Source: Syntrophus buswellii (GTDB lineage: Bacteria; Desulfobacterota; Syntrophia; Syntrophales; Syntrophaceae). From it: a stretch of 64,000 nucleotides of DNA. Positions 54,399 to 63,428 of this stretch are shown here, one piece after another. The stretch is from NCBI RefSeq assembly GCF_046097065.1, contig NZ_CP175563.1, forward strand, positions 682,001 to 746,000. Direction: 5' to 3'. The stretch's first letter is position 1. Each line of letters begins with the position of its first letter. The notes beneath the pieces were generated by a model. That model searched no databases, was not told where the DNA came from, and worked only from the letters and a program-made list of their open reading frames with translations. The translations under genes were made by a program, and so were the position numbers.

Positions 54399-55624
54399 GA
54401 GTCAGCTGTTCGCGCTACATCTTCGATGATTGTCTGGAATTTCCCGTTGAATGAATTTTGATTCCACAAGGCCGCCCGTTTTTTTCCGTTTCTGCTGAGC
54501 TGTCTGCATAAATCGTCATCGGTCCATAATCTTTTCATGGCGTTCATCATTTCATCTACAGCGTTTGGATTGAAAAACAAAGCAGCATCTCCTAACTGCT
54601 CGGGCATGCCGTAGATATTTGAAACGGCCATGGGACATCCCGTGGCACATGCTTCCAGAGGAGGAATATTCGTTGGGCCGAAAAAGGATGGAAAAATGAG
54701 TGCTCGCGTCCGGTGGTAAAGTTCGGGCATGTCTTCGCTGGAGACGTAGCCGAGGATGGTGACATTGTTGGAAAGATCCATCGAATTGAGATATTCCAAT
54801 GTTTTTTTGTAAGCATTTTTTGCCGATCCGACCAGCACAAGGTGAATGTCGTTGATTTCGCGCTTCAGGCCGGCTAAGGCTGCAAGCAGGTTGTGATGAT
54901 TCTTGTGCTCCCAGAACTGGGCCGGATAGAAGAAAAACTTGCGAGGCAGTTCATATTTTGTATCAAAGTTTATGGAATGGCCTTGCGAATTTATATACCC
55001 CGGTGGGACGTATGGCAGGACATGGATACGATCTGCATGGACCTTGTAGGATTCCATGACTTGTTTCCCCCCGCAGTTGGAATCGACGAGGATGCCCCTG
55101 GAGTATTTGCAGATGGCCCGATAGTGCTTTTCTCTACGCAGATATTCCAGTGGCGCGGCAGCTTCGGGGAATTTTCTTTCATAACGATGCATCAGATCAT
55201 GAATAATTCCCAAAGAATTAAGCGGAAGGAGATATGTCCAGGTATCTTGCGAAGGAAAGATCCACAATGAACAGCTTTCCTCAATCAGGCGCCGGGAAAA
55301 GGCAGGATTGAAATTGAAGAACGCTCGCTGCCAGAAAGAAATCGGCAGGTTTAAAAGGAGCCACCCCTTGCCCTTGAAGATGCGCCATAAAAGATTTTGT
55401 GATATCCGGAAATGCTCAAGGCCCAGAAACTTGAGATGTTCTTCCCAGCGCTCCGTTGTGCAGGCAATGATCGTTTTGTATCGATCTTTCGGCAGGGAAG
55501 CCGCAGCATCCAGTATGGAAAGGCCGTACTGAAACATTCCCCCGGATTCTGGTTCAGAGCCCAGGTAGATGCCTATTTTTGTTCGTGATGATTTGAGTTT
55601 ATCCTGATCCAGATATGTATTCAA
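54395..55624 (-). CDS. Glycosyltransferase, GT4 family
   Basis: 409 residues. The N-terminal KIGIYLGSEPESGGMFQYGLS and IIHDLMHRYERKFPEA are typical of GT4 enzymes related to mannosyltransferases; the C-domain has FFYPAQFWEHKNHHNLL, LVGSAKNAYKKT and FPSFFGPTNIPPLEACATG with the conserved EA pair. First gene of the 55624-52613 operon. An upstream extension of the frame in the gap is not supported. Confidence 0.88.
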   Translation of the reverse strand: MNTYLDQDKLKSSRTKIGIYLGSEPESGGMFQYGLSILDAAASLPKDRYKTIIACTTERWEEHLKFLGLEHFRISQNLLWRIFKGKGWLLLNLPISFWQRAFFNFNPAFSRRLIEESCSLWIFPSQDTWTYLLPLNSLGIIHDLMHRYERKFPEAAAPLEYLRREKHYRAICKYSRGILVDSNCGGKQVMESYKVHADRIHVLPYVPPGYINSQGHSINFDTKYELPRKFFFYPAQFWEHKNHHNLLAALAGLKREINDIHLVLVGSAKNAYKKTLEYLNSMDLSNNVTILGYVSSEDMPELYHRTRALIFPSFFGPTNIPPLEACATGCPMAVSNIYGMPEQLGDAALFFNPNAVDEMMNAMKRLWTDDDLCRQLSRNGKKRAALWNQNSFNGKFQTIIEDVARTADS

Positions 55625-56033
55625 GATGACTCCATGAGATAATTTGCCTCCAAACGTGGCATGGCTGGAAACATTTTACTGAAGCGGTAGTTGGCTCACC
55701 GTTGAAAAAGAAAGATGGTCTTATTATCATGGTACTGAACGGTTCAACAATCCACGGGAAATAAAAATTTAAGAGTCCCAAGAATGTCTCTTTCATAATA
55801 ATACCATTGACTTCTTCGCCGGAACTGGAACAGGCGGAGCAAATATGGAGTGTGATTACGAAGTAATTATTTTGTTATGATAGACTGGATGCCGTTGTGG
55901 AGCAATCCGATTCAGGCTTGGTAGTAATGGCGGCAAAAAAGTCAGCGATTCGTCAGCTGACAAATTGGCATCGGATCAGTTCCATATTGGAAATATTTTC
56001 ATCAATCGGTGATCCGCGTGCCGGTCATGGTGG
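55625..56033. other. Gene-free gap between GT4 gene and pilin 2
   Basis: About 410 nt without a supported gene. Near pilin 2 (55980-56040) it has a repeated-looking stretch (GGTGATCCGCGTGCCGG then TCATGGTGGTCA) that resembles terminal or internal repeats of IS21-type elements, which would be a relic. No transposase was found. Confidence 0.4.
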
Positions 56034-56459
56034 TCAGTTGGCCGTAATTTCACCGACTGAACTATCAAAGGTGACGGTTTTATTTGTCTTCGTAGAGGTA
56101 ACCACCACTTTATACGTTGCGGGAGGGCCAGCTGTTAACGTGATCGTTGCCGTATTGTCGGAAGAAAGGCTGTTAAGACCATAAGCTGAAAGGTTAGCTA
56201 CGGTCGCTGTGTACACACCGCCGTTGTCTGAATTAAAGTAGGCTTCTTCGGCATTCCTGATGCTGTTGGCATCCGCCTTCATCGAGGCCACAAAGCCAGC
56301 CTCCCGATACTTGGAAAACTGCGGAATGGCAATGGCTGCAAGGATGCCAATTATCGCGATGACAATCATGAGTTCGATCAACGTAAAACCTTTTTTATCG
56401 CTCTTTGCTCTGAATTTTTTAATCATAGCCCCAATCTTTTCTGATGAATTGATTTTCAT
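56034..56459 (-). CDS. pilA: Type IV pilin (PilA-like), copy 2
   Basis: 141 residues from ATG 56459; an internal ATG at 56426 would give the same 13-residue leader as copy 1 and is a real alternative. Leader ends DKKG before FTLIELMIVIAIIGILAAIA; then IPQFSKYREAGFVASMKADA and NAEEAYFNSDNGG. The N-terminal half is almost the same as copy 1; the C-terminal half shares its pattern (TAGPPATYKV vs VAGPPATFSV) but diverges. Sigma-54 promoter at 56501. It lies in opposite orientation to copy 1, about 7 kb away. Confidence 0.93.
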   Translation of the reverse strand: MKINSSEKIGAMIKKFRAKSDKKGFTLIELMIVIAIIGILAAIAIPQFSKYREAGFVASMKADANSIRNAEEAYFNSDNGGVYTATVANLSAYGLNSLSSDNTATITLTAGPPATYKVVVTSTKTNKTVTFDSSVGEITAN

Positions 56460-56500
56460 TTCTCATAAAGAACTGACTGATTAAGACGATTCGGTAATAG

Positions 56501-56516
56501 AGCAAAAGAAATGCCA
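56501..56516 (-). promoter_or_regulatory. Sigma-54 promoter of pilin 2
   Basis: Minus-strand TGGCATTTCTTTTGCT matches the -24/-12 consensus with GG and GC 12 nt apart. Expected start near 56490, about 30 nt before ATG 56459. Confidence 0.78.
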
Positions 56517-56898
56517 GATAATTCGATTGCTGATCTTTTTCAAGGTCACGTCAAAGTCCGTCAATCGATATCGATATCATGAGCCTGCACAACAAAGTGC
56601 CATTTGATTTTTATTAAATAAATACCATGCTTTGTGAATCTAGGTGGCTTGCCCTTTTAATCATTTCAAGACAAGCATTCTTCTATGGCTATTAATTTTA
56701 ATACAATGAAATACAAATCAGGTTGTTGGGAACATCCTTGATCGTTCTCCTCTGTGGTTTCCATCACGATCAAGACCTGTGATTTTTACCGGTTTCTGGT
56801 CATTTTCCCCGCTATTTCACGAATCCACCTGATTTTATGGTCCAGAACGCCTCCTTATGCGCCATCTGGACGTCTGTGGTGGTCGATCCGCCTTTGTT
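56517..56898. other. Gene-free gap upstream of pilin 2
   Basis: About 380 nt with low GC and no gene. Contains the second copy of the 41-nt repeat (56772-56812), probably with decayed IS-like sequence to its right, where GACCATAAAATCAGGTGG-type motifs appear on the minus strand. Regulator (PilR) sites may lie at 56517-56700 but none can be named. Confidence 0.4.
56772..56812 (-). repeat. 41-nt repeat, copy 2
   Basis: Inverted partner of 48313-48353, 36 of 41 identical. Here the hairpin is damaged (ACCGGT...CAGGT), so it is no longer a good terminator. Lies about 310 nt ahead of pilin 2, matching the distance in copy 1. Confidence 0.7.
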
Positions 56899-57921
56899 TT
56901 ATCTGGAAATTGTCCTGACGCACCCATCATTTATTAAACAGTCATTGTTTATCCAATTATCAATGTCCGCAGCCTTTCGAAAATTTTCATTTGTATACAA
57001 TTTTAAGTCGTAGACGTTTCTTTTGTGAAAATACATGATCCTGGCCGGTATAAAATGCCATGAAAGTTTTCCTGCTGCTACCTTGGCGAGCGTAGCAGAT
57101 AATGCCTTTATGAAATCTATTGCATTTCTTCTGATCATTAATGGGATAATCCGGCCTCTTTCCCTATGCTTCCTGTAATCGGTATAGGAATCACAAAATC
57201 CTTGGTTGCCTATTCTCTTGATCAGATAATCAAGCGTGGTTCTGCTTTGGGGAATCATGTGATATATGATCGAATGAGATGTGTACGCAAATTTATAGCC
57301 TAGATTTTTTATTTTTATATTCAGGCCTGTTTCTCCGTCACCGATCCAAACCCCGGCCGTATTTTCGGGGTTAAAACCGCCTGCCTGGAAAAAAAGCTCA
57401 CGTCGAATAGCTTGATGGCAACTGAACACAAGATCGTTTTTTGAGACAATCAGTTCCTCAGGTCTGTCCATTTCCGTCAAACTCAAGTAATGATTCCAAA
57501 GGAAACGGCGGATCCAGGCCGGCGGTTCTTCCTTAAACAGGGGAAGAATAAGGCCGGTTGCGCAACCGACTTCGGGGAACAGGTCGAACACCTTGACCAA
57601 CTCACTCAGTAAAGCCTTATCGGCTACCATATCGTCATCTGTAAAGTACAGGATATCGCCCCCTGCCTTCTGTGCCGCGCTGTTTCGCGCATAATGGACC
57701 CCCTGGCGAGGTTCAAAAAGGTATGTTACGGGAACGGCCGAGTTGTCGACATAATGAGAAGCGATCTCCCGGGTTGTATCCGTTGAATTGTTGTCCATTA
57801 TAATAATTTCATAACGGTCACTCGGATAATCCTGAGCCAGAAAGCTGTCCAATGTTACGGGAAGCATCTGTGCCCGGTTATAAGTAGGGATAATGATCGA
57901 TACAAAAGGCGATCTGGACAT
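56899..57921 (-). CDS. Glycosyltransferase, GT2 family
   Basis: 340 residues. GT-A fold: SIIIPTYNRAQMLPVTLDSF, IIMDNNSTDTT, LYFTDDDMVADKALL (DDD metal site) and WIGDGETGLNIKIKNLG, an ExDL-like acceptor region. The C-terminal ~90 residues are helical and basic. Last gene of the minus-strand O-antigen-like operon that starts beyond the right edge. Confidence 0.9.
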   Translation of the reverse strand: MSRSPFVSIIIPTYNRAQMLPVTLDSFLAQDYPSDRYEIIIMDNNSTDTTREIASHYVDNSAVPVTYLFEPRQGVHYARNSAAQKAGGDILYFTDDDMVADKALLSELVKVFDLFPEVGCATGLILPLFKEEPPAWIRRFLWNHYLSLTEMDRPEELIVSKNDLVFSCHQAIRRELFFQAGGFNPENTAGVWIGDGETGLNIKIKNLGYKFAYTSHSIIYHMIPQSRTTLDYLIKRIGNQGFCDSYTDYRKHRERGRIIPLMIRRNAIDFIKALSATLAKVAAGKLSWHFIPARIMYFHKRNVYDLKLYTNENFRKAADIDNWINNDCLINDGCVRTISR

Positions 57922-57934
57922 GGATTTTTTCTCG

Positions 57935-58918
57935 TTATTTATTCTTCTGCATCCTATAGGTCAGAAAAATGCTGCAGTCGTTGCACACGAGCGTTTCTTC
58001 GGCCTTCCTGTCTTGAAACATTCTTCGCGCCCGTTTGAATTTGTCCGTGTTGTACATCTGCTGGATCGTCATCGTGTTGTCCCACTGGAAGAAATCATCC
58101 GCCGGGTCCGTGCACCAGCAGCACGGAGGGATGCTTCCATCTTGTTCAACAATCAGGTAATCGTATAAAAAGGGGCATCTCTTTCCCAGCATCGAAAAAT
58201 TGACATCGAGATATTTGCGTCTGGCGATTTCTTCTTCCGAAAACCACTGAAAGGCCCTGGCAGTATCTCTGTCTTTAAATACGGTTGTCATATCGCAGGA
58301 ATAATACCTGTCCGCTCCCCATTTCGTATAATTCTCAGCAATTACTTTGATTTGATTGGTCGTATATTTATTGCGAAGATATTGTAATGAAATAACGGGA
58401 TAAACGCTATTATAGGCCTTCTTGTAATCCGATAGTTTGTTTAAATTCCAGAGGACGAGATTGAAGTCTCCCCCGATTCGATACCGGGAGTAATCTTCCT
58501 GGTTGATGCCATCGAAAGAGACAATTAAATGTTTCAGTCGAAATCGAACCATGGCCTCCAGTTTTTCATCAATGTTTGGAAGGCTCAGATTGCTGCTTAT
58601 CTCGGTATTTAAATCATATACATTGCAGTATTCCAAAATGTTTATGAAATCTTTGTGCAGCAGGCTTTCTCCCCATTTGTATAGCTGGACAAGGCCATGA
58701 AACTCTCTGATTTTGTCAATGATCGAGGTAAATAATTCATAGGTCATGAATTGTTTGCTCTTTTGTTGCCTTTTCAGTCCTGTGATGCACAGGGGACAGC
58801 TCAGGTTGCAGACATTCGTCAATCCGATGGCGAAAATCCTGGGAATATATCCCCTTGTAAATGTTTGTCTGAGGACTGATTTTAGGGCGGAAAAACCCGC
58901 AAGAAGATCTTCATTCAT
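57935..58918 (-). CDS. Radical SAM protein with SPASM-like C-terminus
   Basis: 327 residues. The radical SAM [4Fe-4S] motif is C-x3-C-x2-C in TNVCNLSCPLCITG (near residue 37-44). The C-terminus has further cysteines (PCCWCTDP and LVCNDCSIF), as in SPASM or twitch domains holding extra Fe-S clusters. Such enzymes in polysaccharide loci carry out dehydrogenation, epimerisation or C-C chemistry on sugars or peptides; the substrate is unknown. It overlaps the GT2 gene at 58915 by 4 nt, so it belongs to the glycan operon. Confidence 0.85.
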   Translation of the reverse strand: MNEDLLAGFSALKSVLRQTFTRGYIPRIFAIGLTNVCNLSCPLCITGLKRQQKSKQFMTYELFTSIIDKIREFHGLVQLYKWGESLLHKDFINILEYCNVYDLNTEISSNLSLPNIDEKLEAMVRFRLKHLIVSFDGINQEDYSRYRIGGDFNLVLWNLNKLSDYKKAYNSVYPVISLQYLRNKYTTNQIKVIAENYTKWGADRYYSCDMTTVFKDRDTARAFQWFSEEEIARRKYLDVNFSMLGKRCPFLYDYLIVEQDGSIPPCCWCTDPADDFFQWDNTMTIQQMYNTDKFKRARRMFQDRKAEETLVCNDCSIFLTYRMQKNK

Positions 58919-59694
58919 GGGTCATAACGGATAAATTTGAAGAACTTTCCTAAGATTATGAAATAAAAAACTTTGAACTTTTTCGCCGGGGTCAGCCTCT
59001 GGCGATACTTCTTGATCAGTTGTCTGAACCGTACATCGCCAGAACCCCTTTTCATGTCCTCGAAGGTTTTTGTCCCTTGAAGATACCGATAATTGCCAAA
59101 CGATTCATTAACGTAAACGGGCTTCACATGCATCGCCGCCCGGAGGATGAAATCCAGATCCAGGGTGTAGTGTTCACGGATATCATAAAAACCGATGATA
59201 TCATGCAAAGATCGAGAATAGAAATAAGCTGATGGATTAACGGGAAAAGGGAATACGGATACCTCTGCCGATAGAAGTTGCGTCAGGTCGAGATGCGCCG
59301 GTTTGTTTGTCTCGATAAGTTTCCCATGCTCACCCCACATGTGGCAGTTGCCCACGAGTAAGGAAGGTTCCGGAAGGGTTTTCATCAGGTCGATCGCCTT
59401 CTGCAGCGTACCCGGAGAGTAATAATCGTCCACGTTGAGGAACCCGAGAGTATCGCCGTCGGCCATTCGGATTCCCTTGTTCATGGCGTCGGACTGTCCC
59501 CTGTCCTTCTCCGACACCCAGCGGATGTGCTTATAATGTTCCGCATAGTGTTTGATGATTTCAATCGTGCCATCGGTTGAACCGCCATCGACGATAATAT
59601 GTTCCACATCTCGACATGCCTGTTCGATCACATTGATAACGCAGGATTCAATGTACCGTTTTCCGTTATAGACAGGGGTAATTACACTGATCAT
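58915..59694 (-). CDS. Glycosyltransferase, GT2 family
   Basis: 259 residues, GT-A fold with SVITPVYNGKRYIESCV, HIIVDGGSTDGTIEII and LNVDDYYSPGTL (DD metal site near residue 90). Close in layout to the GT2 at 53619, so the two may be paralogues. ATGA overlap with the radical SAM gene. Confidence 0.9.
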   Translation of the reverse strand: MISVITPVYNGKRYIESCVINVIEQACRDVEHIIVDGGSTDGTIEIIKHYAEHYKHIRWVSEKDRGQSDAMNKGIRMADGDTLGFLNVDDYYSPGTLQKAIDLMKTLPEPSLLVGNCHMWGEHGKLIETNKPAHLDLTQLLSAEVSVFPFPVNPSAYFYSRSLHDIIGFYDIREHYTLDLDFILRAAMHVKPVYVNESFGNYRYLQGTKTFEDMKRGSGDVRFRQLIKKYRQRLTPAKKFKVFYFIILGKFFKFIRYDP

Positions 59695-59836
59695 TTAAAG
59701 GCGGCCATTCTCATTTTGGGAATATGTCTGCATATCTGATGCCTGCGGATACAAACATTTCGGTAAGACGATGATTGTGCCATCGGAGGTGAACGGTTGC
59801 ATCTTATATCTTACACATATCAATCCATTGGTCTTG

Positions 59837-61018
59837 TCAGCTCTGCTGCCATTCATAATTCAACAGTTTTGATGCAGCCATGGCAACTTCTTGAGGAGAC
59901 ACTCCTGTGATACATTCTGCTTCGTCATGAATGCATTGCCAGTTGCAGTGAAAACATCCCGTTTTATTCGTCAGGAAGATATGTTTCGCAGGATCTCCCC
60001 AAGGGACAAACCTGCCGAAGTGACCGCCACCGACAATGCCGATTGCCGGAACGCCGGCAGCGACGGCCATGTGCAACCCCGATGTATCCATGCTGATCAG
60101 CAGATCACAGGACATGATGGTTTTCACCAAGGTTCGAAGCGTCGATTGTCCTGTGAAGTCCAGAATTTCAGCATTCTCACAGTTTGCTTTGATAAAGAGC
60201 GCCGCTTGCTTGGCCAATTCCCTGTCCTCGGAGCTTCCGAAGATAACATAGATCTGTTGTTGGCCTAAACGTTTTGCAAGCTCCCCATAATTATGCGACT
60301 CCCAGCGTTTTTCCCTATGCGAAGCACCGGGAAACAGCCCAATGACATTCCGTCCATTCCGTTGTAATCCATGAAGATGATTTTTTTCTGAATCGTCCAG
60401 CCAGAATTCAGGCCTGATGTCATCGAGGGAGATGGCCTCGCATCCCATAAAAACGAGAAAGTCCAATGTAATCAAAAGTTCGTGTACCCAGGGATCGCTT
60501 GTGGAAACATCGAGCTGTTTTTTCAAGAGCGAAGAGGGTTTCAATGTTTCCGGATATCCCTTCCCCGGGGCGTTGAGGTTGCAGCCGGTCATTCCAAAGG
60601 TTTTTCCCCCATTCAGGCAGTCGATAATTCTCAGATGAGGGACTTGCGGGGACTTGACGGGATAAATAACGATGTCGAAGGGCCTGTAAAAGAAATTCCA
60701 GAGCTTGTTGGCAATGGTGATGGCGCGTTCCATTTCCGGTTTCACGGTGAAGCCCTTATGTTCAACCTTCCCCCGCCACGTTAGCTCATCAACAGGAACA
60801 CAGGCGTCGATGTGAGGACATAATTCGACGAGATTGACAATGTGTGCCTGCACGGCCAGTGTAATATGCGCTTCAGGATAAAGATTGCGGATGTGCCGGA
60901 GCGCCCCGGTGAACAGCAAAACGTCACCGATGTTATCCGGCCTTAAAATGAGAACCCTTGTACGATCCATGTTGAGGTGGCGTGTTTCTCCCGCAGTTGA
61001 TGACGACGTTTCCTTCAT
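59837..61018 (-). CDS. Glycosyltransferase, GT9 family (ADP-heptose:LPS heptosyltransferase-like)
   Basis: 393 residues. LILRPDNIGDVLLFTGALRHIR near the N-terminus and IGLFPGASHREKRW plus LISMDTSGLHMAVAAGVPAIGI and FGRFVPWGDP in the C-domain are GT9 signatures. GT9 enzymes build the LPS core or related surface heptans. ATG 60970 is an alternative start. Follows the tandem nucleotidyltransferase-like gene by 17 nt. Confidence 0.9.
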   Translation of the reverse strand: MKETSSSTAGETRHLNMDRTRVLILRPDNIGDVLLFTGALRHIRNLYPEAHITLAVQAHIVNLVELCPHIDACVPVDELTWRGKVEHKGFTVKPEMERAITIANKLWNFFYRPFDIVIYPVKSPQVPHLRIIDCLNGGKTFGMTGCNLNAPGKGYPETLKPSSLLKKQLDVSTSDPWVHELLITLDFLVFMGCEAISLDDIRPEFWLDDSEKNHLHGLQRNGRNVIGLFPGASHREKRWESHNYGELAKRLGQQQIYVIFGSSEDRELAKQAALFIKANCENAEILDFTGQSTLRTLVKTIMSCDLLISMDTSGLHMAVAAGVPAIGIVGGGHFGRFVPWGDPAKHIFLTNKTGCFHCNWQCIHDEAECITGVSPQEVAMAASKLLNYEWQQS

Positions 61019-61035
61019 TCAACATTCTTTTTTTC

Positions 61036-63417
61036 TTATCTTAACATCTTAATGAGTTTAGAAAGATTCCTTTTCAGCTGAAGTGGGCGGTTCGTGTTTA
61101 TTCCCGGATAGCCCAGCGCGATATATTTCTGCGGAGGAATCCCCATTGCCAGGGCTTTTTCAGCGTAATCGACCATTGCCTTGGCATGGAGCTTAAGGCC
61201 TTTTCCCCAGGGCCCTCCATTCCAATCACTCCTGACATTAAACCCCTGTGCTTCCAGATAATCTCTCAAGGCAGGTGAAACAGATGCATATAGAGAAAGG
61301 ACATTCTGGAAGCTGGCGGGATTTGGCCAATCAATGGCATCTGAAATCCATCGCGATGCGGCTGCGATATTAAGCGCATTTTTGTATTGCCAAGGTGAGA
61401 CGCACCTGGAATCGCTTTTGCCGTGAGCAGATGGTGATGTTCCGCTTGATGAGGCCTGCTCTGATAGGACCTGATCGACGAGTGCAATGAGGTAACCGGC
61501 GAGCTCACAGACCCTCTCTGTGAGCTCCTCAAGCATAGCAAAACGCTCCTGATGGAGATCAAACCAGGTAGCCCTCAAATTGTCAATACGCGACACATAC
61601 TCCTTATAGTCATCCGGAACCGGCAGATTGGCTTTTTCCGCCAGTTGATATGTATATTGAAGGCTATGGAGCATGCAGAGCAAAATGCGCAGCCTGATCG
61701 GCTTGGTCCACGCAATCCAGAGGATATCAGCGGGTATTTTAACAATAAGATAATCAACCAGCATTCCTAAGTATACGCCTGCAGCATCGCCGTCCGGCAT
61801 TGACGGCGGTGCCAACGTATCGCCCCAAAGATGCCTGATATTGAAGATGGGGTACCAGCAAGGAAGATCCGCCCATGAGCTTTCGGGGCAGATATAGGGC
61901 GCATGGGTCAAGCGGCATCGGATCCATTCCGGAAAGGACTCCGGCTGGTATTGCTGCCAATCCTGGATGGTGTTGTCCCCATAAACCAGGATGAAATCAA
62001 GATCGGATATCCCTGGGGCGGCGATACGGCCTATCTGGTAGATTGCAACAGGAGGCTTGAGCATTTTTCCCCAATGATTGACGAGATAATCGGCGGTTCT
62101 GGTGTAGCTTGAGAGCACCATTTTCCGCGGGATGTCGATAAAAGGGCCATTGGCCAATCCCTGGAATAAATTGCTGCTCAAGGAATGTGGCTCCTGCTGG
62201 ATAACGTTTCCTTCTGAGCTCCGGCAGGATTCCGTCCGTTCAGGCGTCAGGCGTTGCTGCATTGCTTCAAGCAGCTTTAAAACTCTTGCGGGATAATCCA
62301 TGCCGATTTTATGCTGTACTTCCCGAGCCCGTTGCGCACTAGAAGAATGACCTTTGGCCCACTCCTGCAATAGAAAGGGCCAGCGGAGCAGGCGTGAAGC
62401 CCACAGGAGCGTTCGATCGGGTCTGGGGCGCGGTCCCAGTGTTGCTCTCACATCGGTCGCAGTTCTGACGGGTTCCCATTCTTCGGGAGAAAAGTCGGGT
62501 TCTGTTCGCGGAAAAGAATCTCGCTTGAAGAGAAAGGCGCCTGTAAGTCTCTGGTAATAAAGGGTTGGCAAGAGCATGGCACTTCCTAACACCCATTCAA
62601 TGTCAAAGCTGTCTTTTAATGGGTTCGGATTGGAAGCCCGTCTCTGAAAGAAATCTTTAAACAGGTCCAGCATCTGATCTGACACATCGGTGGAATCTCG
62701 TGCCCAGATCTCCAGAGCATCGTTTTGTTCAAGCAAATCAACTCCATAGCCAAAGAGTATTGAAGGGAACATGGCTTCCGGGTACCATGCCAAATCAATT
62801 TCGGGGATGTAGTAAGGGCCGTGATGCATGAAGGGATCAAAGGCATAAGTCAGTGTCAATATTTCTCTTGCCAGGTTGCGAAGCCGCAGCAAGGCTGCCG
62901 GGTCTTTGAGTACGGATGTTTTTGCGACAAATGCCAAGTCCATATCACTGAAACCGATGGTATCCTCCAGTGTGGCAACGCTGCCGTGAACAATTGCCCT
63001 TTTGAAAAAGATCCCGCCCGCTTCATCAAGAATGCGATGGAGCATGTGCACAGGAAGGTAATGAGGCTTAAATCCGCCCTCATTGAACCATGAAGCGTAA
63101 TCTTTTCCTGAAGAGGCAGTCGTCTGGCTGGTATTCGTCTTGGGAATATGCCGCTCCCAGGCTTGAAAAAAAACAGCTAATGTTTCTGCATATTGTCGAG
63201 ATGATACATGTCCTCGATAGATTTGCAGATTCTGGATGTTCAGAGCCACTCCGCAAAGCTGAAAGGATTTTACACAGTCCAGCAGAGGCGTGACACGAAG
63301 GAAACATTTTTCAACAAGCGAATGCCTGAAAGTGTCCGCAGAAACACTTCCGTAAAGCCAATAATTTAGAGCATCGTTCAACGTCTTCTGCAAAAGTGAT
63401 AAATTCATGATGGTCAT
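61036..63417 (-). CDS. Large protein with two nucleotidyltransferase-like motifs, unknown function
   Basis: 793 residues (ATG 63417, or ATG 63408). Two regions look like Pol-beta-type nucleotidyltransferase folds: an N-terminal one with G145-S-x11-D158-M-D160 (VHGSVATLED then SDMDLAFV) and a further carboxylate in PEIDLAW (D208), and a C-terminal one with G463-R and S471-D472-L-D474 (QIGRIAAPG then ISDLDFILVYG). Between them and at the ends the sequence is helical and matches nothing I know. No transmembrane segment is seen. The gene sits in a glycan operon between the Wzt-like and GT9 genes, so a role in nucleotide transfer to sugars or glycan is possible but unproven. Confidence 0.7.
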   Translation of the reverse strand: MTIMNLSLLQKTLNDALNYWLYGSVSADTFRHSLVEKCFLRVTPLLDCVKSFQLCGVALNIQNLQIYRGHVSSRQYAETLAVFFQAWERHIPKTNTSQTTASSGKDYASWFNEGGFKPHYLPVHMLHRILDEAGGIFFKRAIVHGSVATLEDTIGFSDMDLAFVAKTSVLKDPAALLRLRNLAREILTLTYAFDPFMHHGPYYIPEIDLAWYPEAMFPSILFGYGVDLLEQNDALEIWARDSTDVSDQMLDLFKDFFQRRASNPNPLKDSFDIEWVLGSAMLLPTLYYQRLTGAFLFKRDSFPRTEPDFSPEEWEPVRTATDVRATLGPRPRPDRTLLWASRLLRWPFLLQEWAKGHSSSAQRAREVQHKIGMDYPARVLKLLEAMQQRLTPERTESCRSSEGNVIQQEPHSLSSNLFQGLANGPFIDIPRKMVLSSYTRTADYLVNHWGKMLKPPVAIYQIGRIAAPGISDLDFILVYGDNTIQDWQQYQPESFPEWIRCRLTHAPYICPESSWADLPCWYPIFNIRHLWGDTLAPPSMPDGDAAGVYLGMLVDYLIVKIPADILWIAWTKPIRLRILLCMLHSLQYTYQLAEKANLPVPDDYKEYVSRIDNLRATWFDLHQERFAMLEELTERVCELAGYLIALVDQVLSEQASSSGTSPSAHGKSDSRCVSPWQYKNALNIAAASRWISDAIDWPNPASFQNVLSLYASVSPALRDYLEAQGFNVRSDWNGGPWGKGLKLHAKAMVDYAEKALAMGIPPQKYIALGYPGINTNRPLQLKRNLSKLIKMLR

Positions 63418-63428
63418 GCGATCTGCAC

